A stretch of DNA of 64,000 nt, taken from contig NW_004085979.1 of NCBI RefSeq assembly GCF_000220395.1, forward strand, positions 40,565-104,564, written 5' to 3'. The translations under genes were made by a program, and so were the position numbers. The stretch's first letter is position 1; every line of letters begins with the position of its first letter. Source of the stretch: Ichthyophthirius multifiliis. Taxonomy: Eukaryota; Ciliophora; Oligohymenophorea; Hymenostomatida. Below, in pieces: positions 24,701 through 36,492 of the stretch. The notes under the pieces are model-generated. The model saw only the letters and a program-made list of their open reading frames with translations, made no database searches and was not told the origin of the DNA.

Positions 24701-27447
24701 ACTTCCTAATGTACTTATTATTGCCCTTAAAAGATTTAAATTTGATCTTGAAACAATGCAAAAAACTAAAGTAAATTCTTATTGTAAATTTCCAGATAAG
24801 CTTAACTTAAAATAATATACTCAATAATACATAAATGAACAAGAAAAAAGCAAAATAATAATCGACTAAGATGATTAAGAATAAGACAATAAAACAGACA
24901 AAGAAAATAATAATAATAGTATTAATGAAAATAACCAAGAAGAACAATAAAAAAACCCTGAAGAAGAAAAAAACAGTATTGAATAACAATCAAATATATA
25001 AAGTGATTATTTTATCTATGATGATGATTATTATGATTATAATTTAAGAGGTATTGTTATTCATTAAGGTAATACTGAAGCTGGACATTACTATAGTCTT
25101 ATTAAACATTAAAATTAAAAGTGGTATGAATTTAATGATACTTAAGTAGTTTAGTTTGATGAAAATGAAATCCAAACTTAAGCATTTGGGTCTGACGAGA
25201 GTTAAGATAAAATTGGTTTTGGTAAAAAAAAAAAAAAAAAACATTATAGAAATAAAAGTATTTAAATAAAAAATAATTTTAAGAAGGGTCTAATAAAAAC
25301 GCATATCTTTTATTTTATGAAAGAGAAAAATATATATACCCTGTTGAACAAAAGGCTGAAGATGAAAATTCAAATAATGAAGCATAAAATGTTCTTTAAG
25401 AAGTAATAAAAAATAATATATATATATATAATTATTATTATTTTTTTGGTAAAAAAAAAAAGAACACTTTATCATAAAATAATGAAATAATCTTAAATAA
25501 ATATTTTTTTAGTTAAGATTTTATTGATTATAATATATAATTAATAAATATAATACCTTAATAAATTCAAAATATTTAATAGGTTGCAAATTAATTTTCT
25601 AAGCTTATAATAGTGGATTTCTTCTTTATAATTTTACGACAAATAGACAGATAAATAATTCCTTAATTTTAAACCAAAATCAAATAAGTTTTAAAAAATA
25701 ATATAGAATTGTCAAATTGGCTTATTATAAACTCTACAAATGAATCTTTTATTTAAGAAATATTTGTAGATTGTTATATTGACGATTTTAAATATTTAAT
25801 TGCGGGTATATTAATAGAAGCCTTAAATACACTCTTAAAAGATTAAAATTATATTTAAAATAACATTTAATAAATTAAAAATTTCACCTATTTAATTTAT
25901 GGATTTCTTTTAAAACTTCCCGAAAAATCACAAAATTTGAATTAATTATATAGAATTTTAGCTTTCTTAACTGAAAATAATTAATAAGTTAAAGAATAAC
26001 TTCTTAAATAAAAAATTATAGGCGCTCTATAGTCTTTGATATTAGAAATAAAACCTACTGGTCCAGGTTATTTGAGTTTCGAGAATTTTATAAATGTAAG
26101 TAATAATACAGAAAGTGAATTAAAGAACTGTTTAATTGAAAAAAATTAAACGAATAATTAAATTCAAAGTAAAATTAATAAAAATGAAGATTAATAGATA
26201 ATTGAATATATTATTAATAAGGCAGATATAAATAATAAAATAATTAAGTAATATACTAAGTTTCTAAGTCATTATTAAATAAAGCTTTTTTATATGCTAA
26301 TTAAAGAAGTATAATTTGATGATTCTTTAAATTTTAGAAAGTAAAAAGCTATAGATGATGATGAACTTTAATTTATTCTAAATTTTAATTATATTTAACA
26401 TCTTGTTTTGATTTGTTCAAATACGAAGTTGTAAAGAAAATATTTAAGCTTAATATATTCTCATATATGCTTTAACAATAATTCAATATTTTATAGAATT
26501 ATTTCATATTTCTAATCAATATTTGAAAATAAAAACATTGATTAAAATAATATTAAGATTTATTTTTGTTTAATTAAAGCTTTTATTTTAGATAAAAGTT
26601 CTGTTAAAGACAAAGTAAACTTTTATTAATTATATAGATAAAAATCCCGTATATTTTTTTTTTTTTTAAAAAAAAAAAAAAAGATTAAAAGTATAACAAT
26701 AAATGCCTTAAATTTCTTACATAATAATTATAATTTTTATTTTGCATCTTCTATAGCATTCGATTAAATTTATAAAGTATTTATTTATATTTATATAAAG
26801 ATATATTTATTATTAATATTTTTAGTTTTGTTCTTTAAATTATGAATTTGCTATGAATATATAAAGCTTTTTTTAATAGTACCCTTAGTTTTTATATAAT
26901 ATATAAGAATGGATAAAAAATACTTAAAATTTATATCAAAATTTATAAAAAGGAAATGTAAATTAAAAAAAATTCATTACATTTAAAATATACATTAATA
27001 AAAAGGTTTATTTATTTAGGAATGTTGAATAAAAATTTTTATATAACAATTAATATTTTACAAAATTTAGTTAAGAAATATAATTAAAATCATAATAAAG
27101 ATATTAAAACCTAATAAAAATATGCGAAAAATAAAAAATTATTTTAGATTATGATTCAGATGAGGAAATAAATTAAAACTAATTATAAGTAGATTCTTTG
27201 ATAGACGTGTAATTTTTTTTAATGTGTATATTTTAAAAAAATAAAAATTTTAAGTTTATATATAAATGAATATCAAACATGTAAAATAATATAAACAATG
27301 GGAGACATGATATATGTTCAATCATTATAAGATCAAAATTAAAAAAAATGGATTTATTTCGATGATGATACAATAGGACCAGCCTATTTAACTTCAAAAA
27401 ATAATCCATTTAATACAAAAAATTTATATATTTATAATAATTAATGA
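18791..27447 (+). CDS. Giant USP-family (C19) ubiquitin carboxyl-terminal hydrolase
   Basis: A multi-exon gene encodes about 2600 residues. The USP cysteine box reads VGLKNLGSTCYMNSLIQQLY, with the catalytic Cys codon at 24046-24048. Next come ECLESFVQGEML, a CDKC pair, and KLPNVLIIALKRFKFD. The histidine box LRGIVIHQGNTEAGHYYSLI has its catalytic His at 25086-25088, and WYEFNDTQV supplies the acidic partner. An Asp/Glu/Asn/Gln-rich insert (about 24830-25010) sits between the finger region and the His box, as in large USPs. The N-terminus (YSIGKWQVGKVIDIDQKGKL, then NLAPFRKK) looks like a small Tudor/MBT-like barrel. The long helical flanks resemble USP9X/USP34-type proteins. The last exon carries GDMIYVQ and WIYFDDDTIGPAYLT and ends at TGA 27445-27447. 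The enzyme removes ubiquitin from substrates; the targets are unknown. Exon borders, especially in 26640-27290, are approximate, and a second gene there cannot be excluded. Confidence 0.8.
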
Positions 27448-27847
27448 TTTAGAGTATTTAAAAATAAATAAATATATTAAGTTTTTCATTTAAAATATCT
27501 ATATTTATTATTTTTAATTACTTACTTATAAAAGAATTATTTATATTTTGATTATTCGAAATTATAAAAAGCAATATATTTAAATACAATATTTTTACAT
27601 TTTACGAAAAATAAATAAATAATTAATTTTAGTTTTAAATATTTCTTTTATAAAAATTGTTAAAATAGCAAAAATTATTATTATAAAAAATATGTTTATT
27701 AATATCTTTTGAATTCTATAATAAACTAGAATAAAATAATCTAAAAAAAATAATATATAAAATAGCTTTATAAATATCTTTTAAATTCTGTAATAAATTA
27801 GAATAAAATAATTTAAAAAAAATAAAATATAAAAATAAATAAAAAAA
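27448..27847. other. Gene-free AT-rich spacer with a short imperfect repeat
   Basis: Two neighbouring copies of a roughly 70-base unit are visible at about 27700-27765 and 27766-27840, sharing the core ATCTTTT(G/A)AATTCT and TAGAATAAAATAAT. No gene is seen. Confidence 0.45.
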
Positions 27848-29266
27848 ATGAATTAATTTAATCAAAGATTAAAATATTTACAAAAATTAGGAATAGAATA
27901 ATAAAATTTATTTCATCCAAAAATAACCCAATAAAACTAAGAAATGAATTAATAAATTTCTATTAATCAATAAATAGACCCTAAAAATTTGACTTTATCA
28001 GTCTAAATACAAAGTATGGATTCATTTGAAGAAAATACAAACGAATACACGCATTAAAAAAGCGGAGAAGTATATGTCAAATATTTAGATAGTGTATTAA
28101 TACCTTCAGAACAACAAAACAACGATACTTTTATTGAATAACAAGAATAAGAAACAAAAGAAGATAATGATTTAGAATTAGAATTAGAAAAGAGCTATAC
28201 AAAAACTGAATGCGAAATATAATTGAACTTTTATACAAAATGTGATTAATTAAGAAACAAATATATAAATAAGCTAATAAATAATAAAATTTTAAAATAA
28301 AACTAAACATCAAAGCATTAGACAAGTACTTATTATATTATTTAAACAAATATAAAAAGATGATATAATTTTTAATTTATTATTATTTATTTATTTATAA
28401 AAAAAAAAAAAAAGTAATTATATTTGATTGGGATGATACTTTATTTTGTACAACAAGCTTACAAGCATAAAAGTTTGATTATATATCATAATAATAATCA
28501 AAGAATATATTTAATTTAGATATATCAGCAGTAAAAAATTTACTTTTAAAAATATGTAAATAAAAACGAATAATTTATTTATTTTAAATAAAAAAATATT
28601 TTTGCATTAATATAAAAGTGTGATATACTAAAATAAGCCTATGATTATGGAGATGTGTATATTATTACTAATGCAGCTTAAGGTTGGGTTGAATATAGTA
28701 GTAAAATTTTCATGCCAAATGTTTTTAATTTTATTACTGAATCTAAAATTTAAATTATTTCAGCAAGGACTAAATATGAAAGCTAATTTCCTAGTTAATC
28801 TCATTTATGGAAAATATTTTCTTTTAAAGATTTGAGAAAAAACTATGATAAATAAGTAATTTTTTGTTATTATTAGTGTTTGTTTAAATTTTATAAAGAT
28901 TATAACTAATCTTATTTGTTTGGGAGATTCTTTAATTGAAATCAATGCAGCTAATATTCTTAGTAAAGAATTCGATATTGTTTTTTTAAAAACTATTAAA
29001 TTCAAAGAAGCTCCAAAAATTGATGAGCTTGCAAAATAATTAGATTTAATTAAATATAAATTAGATTAGATTTATAAAGATTTTAAAAATATTACTATTA
29101 GATTAGAAAAGTATATTATTTTATTTTCTTATAACTTATATTTATATTATTTATTAATTAATTTATTTAATTAAAAAAAAAAAAAAAAAAAGAAAGCAGT
29201 AAATTTAATGATAAATTTGGCTTTCCTTTATATATTTTATAAAAAAGTCAAAAATATTATTTGTGA
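27848..29266 (+). CDS. HAD-superfamily phosphatase-like protein
   Basis: ATG at 27848-27850 opens a Gln/Asn/Glu-rich N-terminal region of about 160 residues, including a short Glu/Leu-rich coil (DLELELEKSYTKTE). After an intron at 28326-28414 comes IIIFDWDDTLFCTTSL, the HAD motif I (DxDxT) with the nucleophile and acid Asp residues. Motif II follows in VYIITNAAQGWVEYSSKIF (Thr in ITN). The acidic motif IV is LICLGDSLIEINAANIL. The enzyme is expected to form an aspartyl-phosphate during phosphate transfer from an unknown substrate. A helical C-terminal part ends at TGA 29264-29266. Further introns occur at about 28556-28618, 28856-28912 and 29114-29192. One of these junctions does not resolve cleanly by eye. 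I do not recognise a named subfamily. Confidence 0.75.
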
Positions 29267-29364
29267 AAAAAAAAAAAAAAAAAAAGTTTATTGAATTTTC
29301 CAAATTATAATAAACCAAAATATTTCAAAAACAATTATTTATAATTTTTATATATTATTTATAA

Positions 29365-30532
29365 TCATTATATAATAACTTCTTCATTTTTCAATTTTTC
29401 CAAAAGCTTTTTTTTAATAACAAATAAATTTAAAATATTAAAAAAAAACAAATTACATTTTATTCCAATTTATGAACATTAGTCAAAGCTTCTTAATAAA
29501 CGAATTATGTCTTATCTAATTATTCTATTTTATCAATTAACTCTTTATTTTTTTAATTAATCTCGTAAGATTTTCTCTCAGATTATAGTTTATACATATC
29601 TCTTGATTATATACTTTTTTTAGATAAATAAAAATAATTAATATTAAATAATTTACATTTCTTCATTTGTTTTGCTTAAGATTTCTAATTTGTTTTTCAA
29701 AAGTTCATAGTCATGTTAGTAATTAGAATTAGAAGCCTAAGTTTAGCTTTAATATTTTACTGAATGCAGCTTTTTATTTTTAATACATAAAACAAATATA
29801 TATTTATAAAAATTTACTTCATTAGAAATACTATTATTTTCTTATTTTAAACTCATTATTTAATTACTAAGTAATTGATTTTTATTTTCTAAATTTTCAA
29901 TTTATAAAATAAGTTATTTATTTTAATTTTCCATATTTCTAATTAAATTTTGTTACTAATATAAGTCATCATTTAATTTCTATTTTTTTATATTTTTATT
30001 TACCAAAAAAGAAAAAAAAAATATAATTTAATATAATTATATGTTTTTATATATATTAAACCATATTTTATTATCTTAAATTTGTAATTTCAACATAAGA
30101 ATTATTTCCTTAAATAAAATCATTTTTTTGTTTTTTAATTCTGTATTTTCTTTCATTTATTAAATATTCATAATCTAAGCATTTTATATTTCTTTATTTT
30201 TAATTTACAAACTTTCATTTAATTCAAACACTTTTATTTACAATTATTAAATTTGAGTACAAAAAGCAGTTCTTTCAGCTTCTTCTAAAGAAAAATTTCT
30301 TTGGAAATTAAGATTTTTAAAAGCATCAATGCTTTTTTACATATCTTCGATTTCCTATAATCTTTATTATTCAAATTTTTCAAATTTTTCTTTCCAAACA
30401 GAATAACCATTATTTTATAGGTCATCCTTTTATTCTAAAAATGCAATCTTTTATAATAAATTATTATTTTCGATTTATAATATTCTTTTCTCTTCTTAAT
30501 TTTTACTTAAGATATCTTTTTTTATAATAAAA

Positions 30533-30580
<48 letters not shown>

Positions 30581-33500
30581 CTTACAATCTTAGTTATTTT
30601 AAATCTTGTTGTTTTTTAATTATTTATCTAGTTCTTAATATGCTTATGCTAAATCTTATAGGTTTTAATCTTTAATTTAAATAAGGTTTTGTAATTTTTA
30701 TATTTTCTAGTTTAACTATTAAACTAAATCTTCATTTTGATCTTATAATTTTTTATTGTCATTTCCTGCCTTTTTAATTTTTTCCATATTATCTAAGCTT
30801 TATTATTCCTAAACTATTCTAAAATTAAGTTCTTAACTTAAATAATTAATTCTTATTTAGGCTTCTTTTAATATTTACTAAAGAGCTTCTACTTATTTTT
30901 ATAATTATAATTTATTTGTTAACAAACCTTCAACTATATTTGCTAATCTTTGAATTTCTGCTATAGAAATAATTAATTAACTTTCCAAAACTTTTATTTT
31001 TTCATTCAAATTTTAGTTTATATTAATATATTCTTATCCAGAATTTTCAATTTTTATTTTTAATTAATTTATTATTAAATTTTTTTCTTAAATTTCTTTT
31101 TCATAACTTTACTTTTCAATTAAAAAATCTTAGTATTACTTTTCTTACTAATTATTATTTTCATAATATAAATTTTATTTCTTTTGTTAATATTCTTAGT
31201 CTAATTCTTTCTATTTTTTCTCTATTTATATAGAATTAAATTGGTAATTTTATAAAATCTCTTAATTTTCTATTTAAATAAATGTTAACTTTTCTAAAAG
31301 ATGTTCCTTTTCCATATTAGACACAACAAGTAATTCATTTAAATTTAATATTTCTTAAGTAAGCTTTTCTATTTATTATTTATTTTAATATTAAATCTCA
31401 TTGTTTTATATATCATTTTATAAATGTCCTACTCTTGCATTTAAATTTTATATTTCAATATTTTTCGACCTAACTAATTCTTCATTTTCAGTCTTTAATT
31501 TCATTAAGATTTAATTCATAGATTGATTTTCTTACATTAATTATTATATATTTTACTCATATTATTTAACTTTTAATTCTACGTTCATGAATTCGTTTAA
31601 TTTTTATATTAATTGTTAATTTTCATAACTTAAATAATTATTCGTTTATTAATTTGATTCTAATTATTTAACAATAATTTCCATTTTTTATAAATATTCC
31701 TTATTTTCATTTTCATATTATCTTAACTTTACCAAATGCATTTCACATTCTTTATTTAAGTTTATTATTATTAAACCTTTCTTTTCTATTTCTTATTATA
31801 AATGTTCATTATTTGAATAACTCTTATTTGTTATTGTGATTTCCGTTATTTAATTTTTTAAATTTAAATTTTCTTATTTTAATTCTTCAATAATCTTTTA
31901 TTAATCATTCATTATATAATTAATTTTTATATTTTCTTAATTAAGAATTTATATTTTTTAATTAAATTATTCATATATTTATTCTTAGTTTTAGTTTTCA
32001 CTTAATGTTTTTTTTAGCATATTATTTTCTTCTTTTTATTATATTATTATTTAATTAATATTTTAATTTTAATCTAAAAGTTCTTTTAATTTAGATTCCA
32101 TTGAATAATATTGATTATTTTTATATTTAAGTTATTAATTTTCATTTTAAAGTTACTATATAACATTATTAAGATTTTATATTTAGATATTTAATTATTA
32201 AACTTAACTTTCAAATGAATTAATTGTTATTTAATATTATGAAGAACAATCTTTATTTTATGAAAGTCTTTTCGAATTATTAATTTCTTTTGTATTTTAT
32301 TAAACCGTAGTACTTTATCTATTTTTATCTTATAAAAGAATATCTATTTAACTTTAATACTCCTAAATAAATTTCGAATCATTATTATTATTTTCCTTAT
32401 ATAATAATTATTACTATAAAATTTAATTTTCCTAACCAATTTAAACCAACAGTGTATTTAATTTTTCATTTTCAAAAAGTATTTCTTATATTTATTTCGA
32501 GTAATCTTTTTTTCTTTACAATTCAACTAAAAGATTATTTTTTTCAGAATTGGAAGCTTCTATCTAGCTTGAAAATTCTTTTCTAATTTTATTTTCCAAT
32601 TCTCCTTATTAAAACTTTAAAACTTAATTTTCTTACAAAATCTATTCAATAGCTTAATTAAGTCTATTATTTTCATTCAAAACGGATTCCATTTTTATTT
32701 TGAAATCTTTTTTTATTTATTCTTCTTTATCATTTTCCTATAAGGATCTATATTGATTTTAAAATAGTACTTTTTCTTACTATTATTGGCTAATTATTAA
32801 TTTTTATTTGTTAATTTCTTATTGTAAATATTATATTTCTTCATTTTAATTCATATTATTATTAACTTTTTATTAATATTCCTTTATTTATATTGTTATT
32901 CTTTAATATTCATCTGATATTTATTTTATAGTACTATTAAGTCTTTCATTTTCTTCTAAAAGTATCATTATTTAATTCTTCTTTTCCAATATTGCTAAAC
33001 TGTCATTATTTTAAATTATATTTTCATTTTAAATTCTTGATTTTTCATCTTTTAAATTTTAAATACTTATTAAAAGTGTTTCTTTTTCTTTATAAAAACT
33101 ATCAAGTTTTTATAAAAGATCATTTATTTTTAAATTTAAAGTACTATTATCACTCTAAAGTCTTTCGTTTTCTTTTTATATAATAATTAAAGAATTTTCT
33201 AATTCATTTTTATTTTAAAAGGCTATTTTTTCTTCTAAAATTTTATTAATTTATATATGTTTTTCTAATTATAATGTTAATATTGCTAATTATTCCCTAT
33301 ATTTTTAGTTATCTTATTGATATATATTAGATTTTTAATTATTTTAGATTTCATTTTTATACTTTTGGGTTATTTCCTCTTAAGTTAATTATTATAACTT
33401 TATGATTTCTTTTAATTGGATTATATCCTATTCTAATAATTAACAGTTTTTACACTATATTGAAGATGAATTTATTTATATTTAACTTATTTAATCGATT

Positions 33501-35637
33501 TAAACTATTAGTTATTAATTTCTAGCTAAAAGTTCTTGATTTTTTTATTATAAAATATACGTTTATTATTATAATTCTTTCATTTAATTATTATTTAGGC
33601 TTTCTTAAATTATTAATTTAGATTATTCTTATTATTTAAATAAACTTTCTATTTATGAAGTTTTTTAGTCATTTATTTCCGATAATTTTTATATTTCTTC
33701 TGTTAATTGATCTAAAAAAATATAAATTAATACATATAAATATAAAAAAAATTACAAGCTTTATTTTTTAATTATTCATGTTTAGTACAAGAATTGAATT
33801 TTTTAGATTATTCTTTAATACTTAACATTAAATTATTATTTTCCTTTTCTTTTACTTACTAAAGATTAGAATAACTATTTTTCCATTCATTAATTTCCAA
33901 TTATAATTTTTTAATTTAATCTTCATATATCATCTTCAAAGAATTATCTTATTAAATAACTATACTTTTTTCTTATTAAAATTACTATTATTTTAATTTC
34001 TCTTCTAAAGAAAAGTTCTTTATGGTTAACTATTTTATCTCATCACTTTGTTTTAATAATATACTTGCTAACTTTTCAATTTCTCTAGTCAATTATAATG
34101 TTTAATTGGCATAATTTTTCTATTTACTACTTCTATTTACTTTTTGAGATACTAATTAACTGTATTAAATTTATATTTTATTTAATTCATCATTTTTATT
34201 TAATATTTATTATGTCAATTTTTATATTTCTGCTGTTAGCTCACATAATTATTTATCATCTTATTTATTTTTAAGCCTTCCAATTAACAAATCTTTTTCT
34301 TCTAACTATATTCTCATTTAATTAATATCAAATTCTAATTATTAAATAACTTTTGTATTAAATCCAACATTTATATTATTATTTTTCAATTAATTCATTT
34401 CTTAATCCTTTAATATTAATAATTTAGTAACTTTTTCTAATTCTTTTGAAAGTATATTCAAATCTTTTTTATAATCAGCTATTTAAATATTGATTTATTA
34501 TTGATTTCTAAAATTATTTAAAAAAATATAAAAAAACAAAATATAAATGAATATTTTCTTTACTACTATTATTAATTTTCTGGTTTACATTATTATTAAT
34601 GTTCTTTCCATATAATAATTTAACTTTCTAAAGAATGAAAATCATTTTAAATTTATATATATTTTTATTCTATTTTAGATTTTTCTTAATTCTAAATATT
34701 TATTTGATTTCTTAATTATTCTATTTCATTATTTCTTTAATTAATAATGACTTAAAGTGAGTTTAGATTATTTTCATCTTATAATTTTATTATTAAGGCA
34801 GTTAATTTTTCGCATTCTAAAAGTAATTTCTGATTTTAAATCTTAAGTTTTTCATTCTTTTCGACTATATATTTGTCTTAGCTTTGTACTGTTTATTTTA
34901 ATTAATTTTAAAGATTGAAAATTTCAGTATTATATTTTATTTAAATATCTTAAAGATTTTTTTCCTTTTTGTTTTTTTTTTTTTTTTTTTAATTATATTA
35001 TATAAAATAATATACATTATAATTGTTATTAATAGAATTTTTATCATTTTTATTCAACTCTTAAACCAAAAATTCATTTTATTTGCCTATTTCAAATAAT
35101 TTACCTTGTAATAAACCATTAATTTCTAATAGTTAACTAATTTATTATTTAGAATAGTTTATTTATCCATTTAAAGTTAATTCATTTTATCTCAAAATCG
35201 ATATTTCTCCATTTAGATGTTCTATTTATTGTACTAATACTATAATATCTTCATTATACTATTTTTTTTAAAAAAAAATCTCATTTTTTTTGTTATAATA
35301 CATTTCCTTTATTAAATGTTGAAAGCTTCTTATTATTGTTGATTTGAGTTTGTAAAATTAAAATTTAATCATTTTAATCTTTTAATGCTTGATAAAAATA
35401 ATCGTCGTTTTTATTAACATTAGTATTATTTTTATTAGGCGATACAGATATTGAGTGTCTTTTAAAGTTCATTACTCCTGAAGGTGTTTATGTGTTCATT
35501 ATTTTTTCAGAAGTGGGGCCTATATCTGGAATTGGTCCTCTTATAGGATTGCTTGAAGGAAGATTTCTTCTTTAATGATATTCTTGTTTACTATTTGAAG
35601 GAAAATTCCCTAATTTAGATAAGATAGGAGATCTCAT
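29365..35637 (-). CDS. Long coiled-coil protein (about 2000 residues)
   Basis: Translation from ATG (35635-35637) starts MRSPILSKLGNFPSNSKQEY, then has a Ser/Pro/Asn-rich, low-coil head containing RRNLPSSNPIRGPIPD and NFKRHSISVSPNK. From about residue 90 the protein is almost entirely Lys/Glu/Gln/Asn/Leu/Ile with heptad-like spacing, a long coiled coil. The C-terminus reads KELIDKIEQLDKTQ, EALTNVHKLEQN, then after a last intron LLEKLKNEEVIIQ and TGA (29365-29367). Introns are visible at about 29417-29467, 29623-29653, 30000-30080, 30525-30590, 33712-33762, 34510-34660, 34970-35030 and 35260-35310. The head resembles basic, phosphorylatable heads of centrosomal or basal-body coiled-coil proteins, but that is inference, as low complexity prevents family assignment. 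Confidence 0.75.
30541..30579. repeat. (TA)n microsatellite in an intron
   Basis: An uninterrupted alternating TA tract lies inside an intron of the long coiled-coil gene. Confidence 0.85.
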
Positions 35638-36492
35638 TATTTAAAACGTTTTTTTTTTTTTAAATATAAATTTTAATTAATAACTCGTTTTTTTGTTATT
35701 TTAAATTATAAATTCAGATTGTTTTAAATAATATAATTTATTTCTTTATAATTATTATTTTAATATTAATAAATAATTTTTATATAAATTATACTTACTT
35801 TTCTAAATATATTATAAATTACTTAAAAAAATATGAAATAATAATATATAAAAAATAAAACTACTGTTATATAAAAAAAAAAAAAACTTAAAATTTGAAT
35901 TAAATAAAAAATATAGTAAATGAAAAATAAAAATTAAAAAATATTAAAAAAATCAATAAAATAATATTATTCAAAAAAAGAAAGAAAAAAAAATTATAAT
36001 TAACATATTATAAAATTTTACATTCTTTTATTAATATGCTCAAAATATTTTTATTTATATAATTAATTTAATATATTTTTTATTTATTATAATTTTATAT
36101 GATTTCTTATATTTCTTTAGTTTGTTTTGAACTTAAATAGTATTAAGTGCAATAAATTTTAAAGATAAATTTTATTTGGTAAAAATAATAAAAATATATA
36201 TATTATTCAGTATTTTTTTATTAAAAATAGTTATATATATATAAAAAAATTATTTAAATCTAAATACTAAAATAAAATAAATATTATTAAAAATTTATTT
36301 AAAATAAATAAATATTCTAATTAAATATAAACATATTCCTTAAATTTATTAATTTATATGATATTTGTAATTAAAACATAAGTATTTTTTTAAAAAAGCA
36401 AATATAAAATATAATAATTTAAAAAAACAATTAAAAAGGAATAAAAATTTATTATATTATATATTATAAAGATAATTTTTTTATTTTAATTT
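35638..36492. other. Divergent intergenic region
   Basis: This separates the minus-strand coiled-coil gene from the plus-strand Cys-rich receptor-like gene. It contains A- and T-rich simple sequence and short TATA tracts. No gene is visible. Confidence 0.55.

Noticed and set aside
24807-25475. Three minus-strand hydrophobic ORFs
   Set aside because: They are antisense to the acidic insert and His-box region of the USP gene, which has catalytic motifs on the plus strand.
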